This document shows positions 24,080 to 35,675 of a stretch of DNA of 64,000 bases, in pieces. The notes below the pieces were generated by a model that saw only the letters and a list, made by a program, of their open reading frames with translations, was not told where the DNA came from and did no database searches. The translations under genes and the position numbers were made by a program. The DNA is from Nautilus pompilius (lineage: Eukaryota; Mollusca; Cephalopoda; Nautilida; Nautilidae), in NCBI GenBank assembly GCA_018389105.1, contig JACATO010001530.1, positions 20,268 to 84,267 on the forward strand. Reading direction: 5' to 3'. Position 1 is the first letter of the stretch, and the number at the start of each line of letters is the position of its first letter.

Positions 24080-25490
24080 CTAACAAAGACAGAAAAGACA
24101 GATTGGTCTTATAAACAGAAATCGAGAAACTTCTGAAATAATAATATAAAAAATTTGATTTCTAACCCTTTGCTCCACTATAGGCAAATTTAACAATATT
24201 CAATTTGTAATCGATCTAACAGCATAAAAGTTAATATCAGATAAGGAAATTACCTGGATAATTTTCGAAAGTAAATACTTTTATGTAATCTTAGAGAAAT
24301 CCAAAAACTGTTTCCTGCTTTGACGCCTTGGCAGTAAGAAAATAAAGGTAATGATGGAATATCAGTGATGAGAAAAGTCTGAAGAGTCCTCTCTGTGTTT
24401 TGAAGCCTATTTCATTACATACTCTGGTTAACGGGTTTAGACCTCTTTCAATATAAGGCTTTGTCCGTCAAGTCTTTTTATGCATATTATCAAATTCATT
24501 TATTTCTGAAGAATCGGAAAGAGTTTACATAAAACTAACAATTTCTAAAGTTTTCACCAGTATTATTCGATCAAACCAGTTATCTCCAGTCTCAAAGTTA
24601 CCACAATTTAAGGAGTAATAATTTTGATACTAGTTCCGATAAGAGTAGATGAGAACGAACATTTACCTTCAAGCGTCGCTACTTTTTAAGCCGTATCTCC
24701 ACCTTTTATAGGTCTAATAACAGTTATCTAAAATTAATATTACTTTTGTATATTTGTAATTTTCTAAATTTTTATGATTTCAAACTGGCTTTATATCATT
24801 TAATAGTTAACAAAACTCGTTACAAATTTCAAGTTTCGGTGCGACATTAAGAGTGTATGCAATTCTCTAAGAATGCCAAGTATAACAGGTGAATCGTCTT
24901 CCTAGAACTTGAAGAGTTGGAGCAACAAGGGCATTAACCCCTTAACTAACCAACAGATGTTCGTCAAGTCATTTCAGAATTAATATGATTATTATGCTAA
25001 TAGTAACGCCAATTAATTACCAACAGATGTTCGTCAAGTCATTTCAGAAATATGTATTAGATTAGTAACAAGATCAACAATTAACCCCTTAACTAACCAA
25101 CAGATGTTCGTCAAGTTCACAGAGATTAGTCAAGATCAATTAACTTAACTAACCAACAGATGTTGTCAGGTCATTTCAGAATTATATGATTATTATTGCT
25201 ACTTTATTAGTAACAAGGATCAACAATAACCCCTTAACTAACCAACAGATGTTCGTCAAGTCATTTCAGAATTAAATATTATTGCTACTTATTAGTAACA
25301 AGGATCAACAATAACCCTTAACTAACCAACAGATGTTCGTCAAGTCATTTCAGAATTAATATGATTATTATTGCTACTTTATTAGTAACAAGGAGCAACA
25401 GGTATGCTAACTGCACAAGTAATAATTCAAGCTACCACAGTTCGATCGATACAAATAGGAGATATGAAAAAGAGAAAAGATGCTTCTTAC
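24080..25490 (-). other. Gene 2 intron 4
   Basis: A phase-1 intron within the CTLD containing minisatellite A (24934-25400). The remainder is AT-rich, with nothing else recognised. Confidence 0.75.
24934..25400. repeat. Minisatellite A, about 6 units
   Basis: Tandem units of about 70-90 bp, each containing CCAACAGATGTTCGTCAAG (one copy altered). Several units are shortened internally. Unit 2 has four longer copies at 55165-55522. Confidence 0.9.
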
Positions 25491-25676
25491 ATCCTGAATT
25501 TAGTATAGTGTTTTCCACCAAATTCTCTACTTCTTCAGTATCGATTGCAATCAGTTGTTCATTCCTGGTCTGGCATTTTAGTTTCGCTTCTCCCCAACTA
25601 CGACTTATCTGGTATAACTTAAGGCAAGTGTTTGCAGCAGGATATTTGACGTAGTTTGGGTCTTCGACACAATAAC
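25491..25676 (-). CDS. Gene 2 exon 4: CTLD first part
   Basis: 186 bp, the same length and phase as gene 1 exon 4. It carries YCVEDPNYVKYP, NTCLKLY and SWGEAKLKC, the first three CTLD cysteines, and ends ILNSG at a GTAAGA donor. Sequence identity to gene 1 is low apart from these positions. Confidence 0.88.
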
Positions 25677-27181
25677 CTAAACGATAAGAAGGTTATCTTA
25701 TTTAATAATTTGTTAACCCTTTCGAGACCACTGACATACATGTCAAACCTTCAACACCAGCAATAAGAGGGGATAGAAGAAACCCTAGAACCTGGCGCAA
25801 CCTTTTCTGTTTGCAAACAGTTCGAAAAGCGCGAAGATTCGAGTAGTTAATCGACACCTTTTTCTCACCTTTGTGACATAAAATTCATATAAAGACTTTG
25901 TGAAACAATTATATATTTATTTTGTTTTGAGAACGGCAAAGGTAATTTTTGGAGAAAGGTCGATGATTTTTATTTGAAAGTCTAACCCGGTGATAGTTCA
26001 CGTGGTGCACATCCTTTTAACTATGCAGAGGACACGGAACGTCTGTAGACTGTCTGTAAACAGGGCATTCAGCTTAATGTGGCAACACCTGACTGATGAT
26101 GTGTGGCTCCTAGTAGGCAGCTACCAGGTCATCCTAGCTGATGCATTTACTAACTGTATCAAAATATATATGATAATTTCCCTGGTAAATCTGTCATTTA
26201 TTTGCTTCAAAAGGGGAATATAATCGCATTATTATTATTATTCATTTCAAAGTTTTCTATAACTCTCGAGCCAAAACCTATTGGAAAATGGTCGATACGG
26301 TTCACAGGTATCCCTAGCACCCCGCATGCAGATCCCCCTCTTCCCATTGCCATGTAACCGACATACAGACTTACTCCTCCAGCAAAATGTTTATTTCTGC
26401 ACTGAGGTGAACTTCGAAATGGTCAGTTATTTTATTTCGGCCTCCACGGGGTTTCTGTATCTAAACTTGTCAGGTTTATTCACCAAAAATACACTGAAGC
26501 AGAATTTTATTAAACAACATTAACAGAACAAATGGTGCTAATAGGGATATTTACTGGTGAAGATTTCAAACTTTCTTATGAAGTAAAAGGATTTGTACAG
26601 CATAAAATGAGGGTGTTGTTATGCAATAAGAAACAGAGACATCCTAGCATAACATGGACCTGGCAATAAGAGAAGATTAGGATCAGAAGGTAAAGGATAA
26701 AGGAATGATTGATTACAGGGAAGGACTAGCATAACATGGACTGGCAATAATGGAAGATTAGGATCAGAAGATAAAGAATAAAGGAATGAATGATTACAGG
26801 GAAGGAGTAGCATAACATGGACTGGCAATAAGAGAAGATTAGGATCAGAAGGTAAAGGATAAAGGAATGACTGATTACAGGGAAGAACTAGCATAACATG
26901 GACTGGCAATAGGGGAAGATTAGAGCCCCAAGGTAACATGAAGCCATGAGAGAATCATTATAATATTATTTTAGATTCATCTGTGATTCCATTTTTAAAG
27001 TTTGTACGATTAAAGAAAATACGAGTCTGAAGTTCTTTTACATTTATTATTATTTTAAGAATAATTATCAAACTAAATCTTCAACTGAACAAACTTCAAC
27101 TTTATACAACAAATTATGAAAATTATCGAGTTTGCTAATTGAAAGTGGGGAAACATGACTGGGGAATTTTTGCTTACTTAC
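25677..27181 (-). other. Gene 2 intron 3
   Basis: A phase-1 intron holding minisatellite B (26629-26935). No transposon or gene is recognised. It is much shorter than intron 3 of genes 1 and 3 because it lacks the hAT and pogo-like insertions. Confidence 0.75.
26629..26935. repeat. Minisatellite B, about 4 units
   Basis: Units of about 80 bp built around TAGCATAACATGGACTGGCA and GATTAGGATCAGAAGG. Unit 2 has about seven copies at 56755-57290. Open frames through it are artefacts of the repeat. Confidence 0.92.
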
Positions 27182-27438
27182 TTTTGTTATGTCTGTAAAA
27201 TTCCGATCCAGGCCATAATAAGTAAGCCTGTAATCCTGAGAGATACACGTGTAAATACATTTTGCAGGTTTCTCTGTCTCTTTGGTTGTAATAGACGGAC
27301 ACACATCTCGGTTTTACCCCACACTCCTTCAAGCATTCTGCTGCACTTGGCACGTAGTGCAATTCTGTGAGTACACCTCCGGTATGTTGCGGCCAGAAAA
27401 CACCGAAAGGCGTTTCCCCGCAGGTTTAACGTCCGACT
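27182..27438 (-). pseudogene. Gene 2 exon 3: PAN/apple domain 2, one-base deletion
   Basis: 257 bp against 258 in gene 4. The PAN pattern AECLKECGVKPRC and ETCKMY is present, but one T is missing near 27377, so the entry frame ends at a stop within the exon. The remainder is open in the other frame up to YRHNK and a GTAAGT donor. Confidence 0.85.
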
Positions 27439-28704
27439 CTAATAAAAATTTTAAAAAAATGAGAATTATTTTCACACTGATTCTAAAAATCCGAAAGATC
27501 ATCCAGGTGGCATGACTGCAGTAAAAAACAGAGCACCTGATGAAAATGTCAGGATGGTCTACTGATGGCGCCTTACAAGTTACTTGCCAGCTCACAAGGA
27601 CAGTAATTGGATCCGGAAGTGTTGGAATATTCTAGAGGTTCCTTTTGAAGCGATAATAAAATCAGTAATAGATTTGTCAGTTCGTATAATATGTTAGGCG
27701 CACTCGGTGATCGGCCCGTCTCTGACGTCAGCACTGTGCTCTTCAAAGCGAGGCTGGGAAATCTGACTTCAATTTTGTGCTCGCAATGGCGTATAAAGCG
27801 AGGAGATGTCAACACGGCCGGCCTCCCGAGCTTATATAAGCCCTGTTCAGATTAAATTATTGAGGTCTCTGCTGCTCTAAATTCTCGGTGGACCGATAAA
27901 GAAAGCGTTCGATTAGTGACCACAGGTAGATTCGCTGGCTCATTTTCAGCCGTTTAAATATAATTTTTTTAAGTGACGTCAGAGGAGTCGGTTAGCGATA
28001 ATTGTCTTCACATGGACCGGAGAGATCTTATCTGGTCTGTCTTGAGAGCAACCACGAGGTGAAAGGCTTGTGGAAACTGTCGTAGCTCTAATACAGCGAA
28101 GCTGAAGATAGGAGCTTGACAGCTTGCAATATACTCGATAACGTTGAGAGTTCCTAGTAAGAATAATAGTGGCGTTTCGATAAGAAATAATGGTACATAT
28201 AACATAAATATAGCAGTACATTCGGAACAATGGCTAAAGTAAATGTATATTCCCGATTGGAGAAGTAGATTATTCACACAGTAAACTTTACTGACTGAAC
28301 ATTTTCTCTTAAAAGTGTTTGTAAAATGGATAAGAATCTTCGTTTTTTGACATGCCTGCTTTTTAAAACATTTTTGAATACCTAATTAAGCTAAAATCAT
28401 AGGCTATTTCTTGTAAAATAAATAAGGACTAGTTTCCAATTATGTACACTATTATAATATGCATATACGAAAAATCTGGGCAGAAAGCGGATACATGTCG
28501 ATCATCTCTCCTGACAACTTTGCAGCATTACATTATTTGTTGGAGAAAGAGCAATGTTAACTCTTTCATGCTGAATGATTGCAATTAGCAGAGGAGATTT
28601 TTGACGTTTTAACGATCTGACAAAGTCTATTAATTAGAGTAATAACAATTATTATAAAATCTAAACAGCAAAGCGTCTAGAAAGAAATTATGAAGGGTTC
28701 TTAC
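27439..28704 (-). other. Gene 2 intron 2 with a plus-strand promoter-like block
   Basis: It contains two TGACGTCA octamers (27723-27730 and 27974-27981) around a TATATAAG motif (27833-27840) in locally GC-richer DNA. The rest is AT-rich. Confidence 0.6.
27723..27981 (+). promoter_or_regulatory. Promoter-like block in gene 2 intron 2
   Basis: The order is TGACGTCA, TATAAAG (27792-27798), TATATAAG (27833-27840), then a donor-like CACAG/GTAGAT about 90 bp later and a second TGACGTCA. It is conserved at 58076-58338. It would drive transcription antisense to gene 2. No downstream gene is established. Confidence 0.35.
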
Positions 28705-28966
28705 TTTCATACATTCTGTAATTTGGTGCCCTCACATTTCTCAAAGTGTTCTCGTGTAGTCGAGACTGCGGTCGTGGCCCTGACATTGTCTGGACATTTT
28801 GTTGTAGAAGAAGGACGTACAGGAGTCGTCCTGCTCACAGATGGCAGCACAGATCGGAAGACTGCGTACGTCATGTATTGAAAACGCCCGGAGTTGTTCC
28901 GATTTGTCGTCCAAAGTCAGGTCTCGCCTCCCGTACTTTGACACCATCACTCCTTTCTTGTCCCTG
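28705..28966 (-). pseudogene. Gene 2 exon 2: PAN/apple domain 1, frameshifted
   Basis: The exon opens GVMVSKYGRRD and keeps CAAICEQDDSC and RQCQGH. A nearly compensating pair of indels changes LGTTP to SEQLR. An extra C near 28753 then gives a stop soon after LDYT. Gene 4 shows the open version. Confidence 0.85.
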
Positions 28967-30173
28967 CTGAGAAGAAACAGGAAACCTGGTGTCATGTATT
29001 GAAAAATAGAATAAAGCAATAGGAATAAAAGGAGACCTATATGCTAGATGTATGTATAATTCAGAACTCTGTATAAACGTTAGGACCAACAGAAAAGAGG
29101 ATGTGTCCGGAAACGTATTGTAGTGGAGCCGAGATGGTCAAAGCATCTTGAGTCGGATCCAAAAAAATGTCACATAAGTTCCTGGAAGCTCGACCAGAGT
29201 CTATAATGTCAATGTCGGGTACACCTGCTCCCATTATAGAATGTAATCTGCTCACACACCAACTAGCTGCTCATGAAACATCGCACGCCACGTGTGAAAT
29301 CCGACCACCCATTTCATAAGGCCGCCGAACTTCAACGGTATTCTTTCTATACATGAGATTCCTCTCATCGTTATTCCCGACGACTGATGATCCGGTCATG
29401 GTTGACCTGCCGAGTAGCATTTCTTTATTTCTACGGGAGCCAATAGATTTCTATCCCAATTAATCTGCCATCTTTGTGCTGTCGCTATAGTTCACCCTGC
29501 CCATACTTTCTCAGACTGACCGTTTAAACCTCTCAACCTCGTATAATTAATTACCTTTTATCGCAGGTGTGTCTGCCCATATCATATCTTTATTAATCAA
29601 AGTCCCATCCTCCTCAGCATCCGCACTCAACACGCTCCAGACGGCGAGAATGGCACGTGAACATACGCAAAAGTCGAAACAGGTATGCTTCCACTCACCT
29701 GTGAAATCCTCTATTGGTATATACCCTTTAAAGGTAGAAAGATGTGGTGTTAACACGAGCCGAGTGCATATTTTTGTGTACCGTCACCAGACTATCGTCT
29801 GTGCAGGTCTCCACAAAGAATAGAATGATTTTTGGGTAACACAACAAAGTTACCAATCAATTATGTGATTTAATTTTTGATGATGCAGGAATAGACAGTG
29901 TACCCCTCTGGAATGAAGGGTCTAATTAATTATGCAAAAGTGAAACAAGTTTTACATAACAGTTATTGGTGAAAATATACTGTATATAATATTTCTACTG
30001 ATGTCCTCGTGTAGTGTTGTAGTATCAGACGATGTGTATACACGCATAATTACAGCAGATACAAGTATAATTTCGAAAATCTACTTAATCCGATTTATCC
30101 TGCGTACAAAAGCTTTATTTCAAATAATTGATATGTAAATTAATTGCGTATAAAAACAAAAAAACATCCTAAC
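28967..30173 (-). other. Gene 2 intron 1
   Basis: It aligns with gene 4 intron 1, inverted with intron 1 of genes 1 and 3, and with the truncated gene head at about 17545-18247. No separate gene is recognised. Confidence 0.7.
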
Positions 30174-30233
30174 CCGTGCGCACTATAAAGAGAAAGGAAA
30201 AAAGCTGCAGTAAACAATCTCTGTTTTCTTCAT
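30174..30233 (-). pseudogene. Gene 2 exon 1: signal peptide exon, frameshifted
   Basis: 60 bp against 59 in the other genes. An extra base after MKK shifts the frame, giving a TAG at codon 17. The donor is GTTAGG rather than GTAAGA. Confidence 0.75.
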
Positions 30234-30390
30234 TCTTCCAGAGATAGAACCGACATCCAATTGATGGTCTTCCACTGTCGTTGATCTCTTTAGAAATATA
30301 CCTGAGATGTTTTTATAGACAGGACTGGAATCTCTCACGGCGGTGATCAGACAGATTTCATTGATTAGATTCCGCTTCTCATTAATATAA

Positions 30391-30398
30391 TGACGTCA
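30391..30398. promoter_or_regulatory. CRE-like site upstream of gene 2
   Basis: TGACGTCA about 158 bp before the gene 2 start, at the position conserved in all four genes. Confidence 0.5.
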
Positions 30399-30429
30399 GT
30401 TAACGTCAGGTGGCGCTGGCATTAGAAAT

Positions 30430-30502
30430 TAATAATATAATAATAATAATAATAATAATATAATAATAATATAATAATAATAATAATAATAATAATATAA
30501 TG
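30430..30502. repeat. (AAT)n microsatellite in the gene 2 promoter
   Basis: An AAT run interrupted by single-base losses, at the same place as the ATT tract upstream of gene 1. Confidence 0.9.
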
Positions 30503-32929
30503 CGCTCAGATTTCTCACAAACTCTCGTGTGAGTTCAGATGAAGCCCAGACCCTTCCTCCCACCGTAACACTGCTCAGCAATGGCTGGGCGATTACTGGA
30601 CGGAAGTACAATAAAAGACAATTTATATACACTCAGATTAACGATAAACCTGTGTTTGCGATGTCACATAGAGATCAAATGCTAATAAATATCATCAGCG
30701 GCACTTTCCGCTCTTCTGATGCTGCAGTTCCTGTTCACGAAGTCGGTCCCCGCATCAACAACCGAACTTACGTGGACAGGGGAGAGGATTTTTGGCTGAT
30801 ATAGGAAATAAAAATTGTATTCGCATTCTGCGAAATCTCTATCGTTCTCTTTCTATCTCTTCTGCTAACGAGCAAGGTATCGTATATACAAGAGATTTGA
30901 CAGTGGTAATTTAACTCTTTCGTGTACAGTTAATAGTTGGTGGCACCCTCTCTGTCCCAGTCCAACGCACTAATGGGCAAAGACCTCTCGTCTACATTGG
31001 CGCCGACCGACATGATCTCAAGCTCGTGCTGCACCTCTAGCCGATCTGACCACAAAAGCTGATTCATATTCCACCAACGGCACAGAACATTCCAGATTAC
31101 ATTCCCCACACTAACGGACGTCGCAAACTGAGCTGGTTGTCTGACAGGCGAAGGATTTTCGTGTAACTGATGCGACATTATAGAGTCAACAGTCCGCCAT
31201 TATTGACATGCGATCCTCTTGTTGGAAACAAGCCAGTAAATTGAGTTAATGTAACGAATAGAATTTAGTAACAATCGCCATTCTTCTGTATGATGATCGC
31301 CTGACAGCTGGACACTTCTGGCTGGAGTAAAGTTCTTAAGCGACCTTGATTTTCATCCCATGTCTGTGCCATCGATGTGGACAAATTATCTTAAATCCTG
31401 AGGGATATTAGGAAGACATTAAACCCTTAGTGTAGTAGGGGGCAGTCTTCCCTAACCACAGACCTGGTCGGTGTTGAACACAACGGTCGGGGTATGAAAA
31501 GGGTCATGTTATTGCAAAGGGAAAACCTGTAAATCGCAGACTTCTCTTTCTGTGGAGAGCGATGGCGATGAGGTAAACATTCGGCAGGTAGTCGGATACT
31601 CACCTGTTCTCCTTCAGTGCAGGAGGAGACTTCACAATTGTACACTTATTTTCTCATAGTGTGAAAGTATCGCTCAATGTAATTAACCGAAGATTTTGTA
31701 AATATGATGGGGAAGAAATGAAGCAAAATCCATAATTAAACTACGATAGTTTTTTCATCAGTTAATTAGAAAAAATCCTTAACAAATTATAACTTCTCCC
31801 TCTCTGTGTTTTCCTCTCATATTTAAAGTAAACTAACCTTTTATCTTTCAATCTTTCCAGTCATAACTCTACATTATAAACTAAAATTATCGAAATTCTA
31901 ATATCTGCTAATTTGTATCTACAGGAGAATATTCTAGAACAGTCTTCAAGGAAGCGTAACGAACCTCTGATAAAAGAATTCCAACAAAAAAGTAAATATA
32001 GATGGAACAAAGCACCTGCTCAGGTGTTCTTTTGTTTGTGTTTTACCACATAATGTTGGCCTTTCCCTGCGATCGGTGAACCTCTCTCACCTTTTTGTTA
32101 ATTAGTAGTCGTGGATAATTAATTCCAACAGATCGGCGGCTCTCTGAAGTATTTTAAAAAAACAAACCTGGATTAACCCCATCATGTCCAACCTTGAAAT
32201 AATTATCTCCGTTAAACGAAGGGTAACGGCAAATATACCTACATTTTACATGATCGACCATAGTTTCTACTCCAAAGACCTTAATCAAGACTCCGGATAT
32301 TGGGAATTAATCATGTTTTCCTATTATTCATGAACAGATTATTCTTCGGGTTGCCATTTATTATGTAGATTTGTGGCGCCGTCGACAGTTCCGTATTTAA
32401 TACCCTCTGTTCTTCCTCATTCCTCTGCTGATCGCCGGCTCTGTACCATCAATTATTTGCCTTCATTCTCACTCGACGGCCGCCACGCTCTTTATTTCCC
32501 CTTCTCTGTTAGACGGACGGAAAATGTGACCTGTACGAGTCAGATATGGGGCGACATCCTTCACATCACGTGGTTACCTAATCTTTATCTGTAGCTCGGG
32601 TGAGGCCCAAATCTTGAGGTGGGACAGGTCCTCTTAAGGTGTCCAACCAGTCAATTATACACGGTCTTAGTCAGTTTACTTAGGAATTCATTCAAATGGC
32701 CGCCGTCGGGACATTACTACAACTGACCAACGATTTCCACCGAGGAGATTAGTTTCAGGTCAGAAGAAAACCAGAGAATTGTTTTTACTGTCTTTCCATT
32801 ATTTATCTTTTTTTAATTGCTGTAGGTGAGAAAATGTATTAGGGTTAATTAGGACAACGGGAAATTGTTTTCTTGGCTGTACAGATATTAGTAGTAATGA
32901 GCTGTATGCAAAGTTTGCACAAACAGACA

Positions 32930-33235
32930 CACGATAACATTCACACACTATCTCACTGAAACACAAACACACAAGTATACATACTTACACACTTACAAAT
33001 ACACAGTCATACAAGTACACACTCACTTCCCACACGTACACATACACACTTACTCATGTACACATACATATTTACACATGTACACATACATACTTACACA
33101 CCTACAAATACACAGTCATACAAGTACACACTCACTTCCCACACGTACACATATTCACTTACACACGTACACACTCACCTCCCATACGTACACATACACA
33201 CTTACACAGGTATACATTCACTATCGCAGACCTAC
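32930..33235. repeat. CA-rich tract
   Basis: ACACATAC and TACACACTCACTTCCC words; the inverted counterpart of 2640-3030. Confidence 0.85.
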
Positions 33236-35359
33236 ACCGATTATCATTGAAAAATCAAACGGAATTTCTTAAAGATAAAATATTTTGTTAGCTGATTAAA
33301 TAAAATTAATTAATAATAATTAAAGTTATGCAAATGTCACTTAATGATGATTTCTAATAAAATTTTACATCAGCTTTTAAGATGAGAGAAAGAAGATCTA
33401 TTTTGCAGTTCAGTCTGTTGCAAGCGAACACTGAATTAAGCCAGATATATTATATATATATATTTAAATGCAGTCACTGGTCACGTGGTGGACATTTGTA
33501 GGATAACCCGAAGAATAATCTGTTCATGGATAATAGGAAAATATGATTAATGCCCAATATCCGGAGTCTTGATTAAGGTCTTTGGAGTAGAAACTATGGT
33601 CGATCAGTTGAAATGTAGGTATATTTGCCATTATCCTTCGTTTAACGGAGATAATTATTTCAATGTTGGACATGATGGGGTTAATCCAGGTTTGTTTTTT
33701 TTTTAATACTTCAGAGAGCTGCCGATTCGTTGGAATCAATTATCCACGTCCACTAATTAACAAAAAGGTGAGAGAGGTTCACCGATCGCAGGGAAAGGCC
33801 ATCATTATGTGGTAAAAACCAAACAAAAGAACCTGAGCAGGTGCTTTGTTCCATCTATATTTACTTTTTTGTTGGAATTCTTTTATCAGAGGTTCGTTAC
33901 GCTTCCTTGAAGACTGTTCTAGAATATTCTCCTGTTGATACAAATTAGCAGATATTAGAATTTCGATAATTTTACTTTATAAAGTAGAGTTATGACTGGA
34001 AAGGTTGAAAAATTAAAGATTAGTTTACTTTAAATATGAGAGGAAAACACAGAGAGGGAGAAGTTATAATTTGTTAAGGATTTTTTCAAATTAACTGATA
34101 AAAAAAGTAACGTCGTTTAATTAAGGATTTTGCTTCAGTTCTTCCCCATCATATTTACAAAATCTTCGGTTAATTACATTAAGCGATACTTTCACACTAT
34201 GAGAAAATAAGTGTACAATTGTGAAGTCTCCTCCTGCACTGAAGGAGAACAGGTGAGTATCCGACTACCTGCCGAATGTTTACCTCATCGCCATCGCTGT
34301 CCACAGAAAGAGAAGTCTGCGATTTACGGGTTTTCCTCTTTGCAACTTAACATGACCCTTTTTCATACCCCGAAAGTTTGGGTCTAAAATCCGACCAGGT
34401 CTGTGGTTAGGAAAGACTGCTCCCTACAACACTAAAGGTTAATGTCTTCCTAAAATCCCTCAGGATTTAAGATAATTTGTCCTCATCGATGGCACAGACG
34501 TGGGATGAAAATCAAGGTCGCTTAAGAACTTTACTCCAGACAGAAGTATCCAGCTGTCAGGCGATCACCATACAGAAGAATGGCGATTGTGTACTAAATT
34601 CTATTCGTTACATTAACTGAATTTACTGGCTGTTTTCCAACAAGAGGATCGCTTGTCAATAATGGCGGACTGTTCACTCTATAATGTAGCATCGGTTACA
34701 CGAAAATCCTTCGCCTGTCAGACAACCAGCTCAGTTTGCGACGTCCGTTTAGTGTGGGGAATGTAATCTGGAATGTTCTGTGCCGTTGGTGGAATATGAA
34801 TCAGCTGTTGTGGTCAGATCGGCTACAGGTGCAGCACGAGCTTGAGATCATGTCGGTCGGCGCCAATGTAGACGAGAGATTGCAGCCCATTAGTGCGCTG
34901 ACAGGAACAGAGAGGGTGCCACCAACTATTAACTGTACATGAAAGAGTTAAATTACCACTGTCAAATCTCTTGTATATACGATACCTTGCTCGTTAGCAG
35001 AAGAGATAGAAAGAGACCGATAGAGATTTCGCAGAATGCGAATACAATTTTTATTTCCTATATCCGCCAAAAATCCTCTCCCCTGTCCACGGAAGTTCGG
35101 TTGTTGATGCGGGGACCGACTTCGTGAACAGGAACTGCAGCATCAGAAGAGCGGAAAGTGCCGCTGATGATATTTATTAGCATTTGATCTCTATGTGACA
35201 TCGCAAACACAGGTTTATCCTTAATCTGAGTGTATATAAATTGTCTTTTATTGTACTTCCGTCCAGTAATCGCCCAGCCATTGCTGAGCAGTGCTACGGT
35301 GGGAGGAAGGATCTGGGCTTCATCCGAACTCAAACGAGACTTTGTGAGAAGCCTGAGCA

Positions 35360-35360
<1 letters not shown>

Positions 35361-35396
<36 letters not shown>

Positions 35397-35427
35397 TATT
35401 ATTATTATTATTATTATATTATTATTT
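35361..35427. repeat. (ATT)n microsatellite in the gene 3 promoter
   Basis: An ATT run with two interruptions, three times the length of that upstream of gene 1. Confidence 0.93.
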
Positions 35428-35454
35428 CTAGTGCCAGCGCCGCCTGTCGTTAAC

Positions 35455-35462
35455 TGACGTCA
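35455..35462. promoter_or_regulatory. CRE-like site upstream of gene 3
   Basis: TGACGTCA about 155 bp before the gene 3 start codon. Confidence 0.5.
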
Positions 35463-35616
35463 TTCTGTTAATGAGCAGCGGAATCTAATCAATGAAATCT
35501 GTCTGATCACCGCCGTGAGAGATTCCAGTCCTGTCTAGAAAACATCTCAGGTGCATTTCTAAAGAGATCAACGACAGTCGAAGACCATCAATAGGATTTC
35601 GGATCTATCTCTGGAG

Positions 35617-35675
35617 ATGAAGAAACAGATATTGTTTACTGCAGCTTTTCTCCTTTCTCTATATAGTGCGCACGG
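35617..35675 (+). CDS. Gene 3 exon 1: signal peptide
   Basis: MKKQILFTAAFLLSLYSAHG, with donor GTAAGA. The peptide is identical to gene 4 although the two gene bodies are diverged. Confidence 0.88.

Larger units (their letters stand above)
23856..30233 (-). pseudogene. Gene 2: PAN-PAN-C-type lectin, five exons, several frameshifts
   Basis: This is the same secreted architecture as gene 1 but a more distant paralogue. Exons on the minus strand are 30174-30233 (signal), 28705-28966 (PAN1), 27182-27438 (PAN2), 25491-25676 (CTLD first part) and 23856-24079 (CTLD second part, stop). Compared with gene 4, exon 1 has one extra base and a GTTAGG donor, PAN1 has an extra base near 28753 plus other indels, and PAN2 lacks one base near 27377. 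Both CTLD exons are open. The body differs clearly from genes 1 and 3, especially PAN2, while exon 1 and the promoter are nearly the same. The three breaks make it the most damaged of the four. Two of them look like homopolymer length changes, so sequence error is possible. Confidence 0.8.
3603..33503 (+). repeat. Tandem duplication unit 1 (about 29.9 kb)
   Basis: Sequence from 3603 to 33503 is collinear with 33504-63705, with small indels throughout. The offset grows from about 29.9 kb at the left to about 30.36 kb near 28.7 kb. The unit contains gene 1 (+), a truncated gene head (-) and gene 2 (-). The unit-unit junction is resolved at 33504-33506 and shares TAA with both outer breakpoints (3603-3605 and 63706-63708). 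Confidence 0.85.
30234..33503 (-). repeat. Upstream region of gene 2 (left arm of the inverted repeat)
   Basis: The reverse complement of the gene 1 upstream region, ending at the unit junction. It contains the CRE-like site, an (AAT)n tract and a CA-rich tract. No gene is recognised. Confidence 0.75.
33504..35616 (+). repeat. Upstream region of gene 3 (right arm of the inverted repeat)
   Basis: Matches 3603-5671. It starts at the unit junction, so it lacks the part corresponding to 2083-3602, including the TG-rich tract. The CRE-like site and ATT run are present. No gene is recognised. Confidence 0.75.

Noticed and set aside
24934-25400. Regular repeats resembling a CRISPR array
   Set aside because: The units are tandem minisatellite copies without unique spacers, and the DNA is eukaryotic.
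26619-26939. 106-codon minus-strand frame with protein repeats
   Set aside because: It is the translation of minisatellite B, and the unit 2 copy does not keep the frame.
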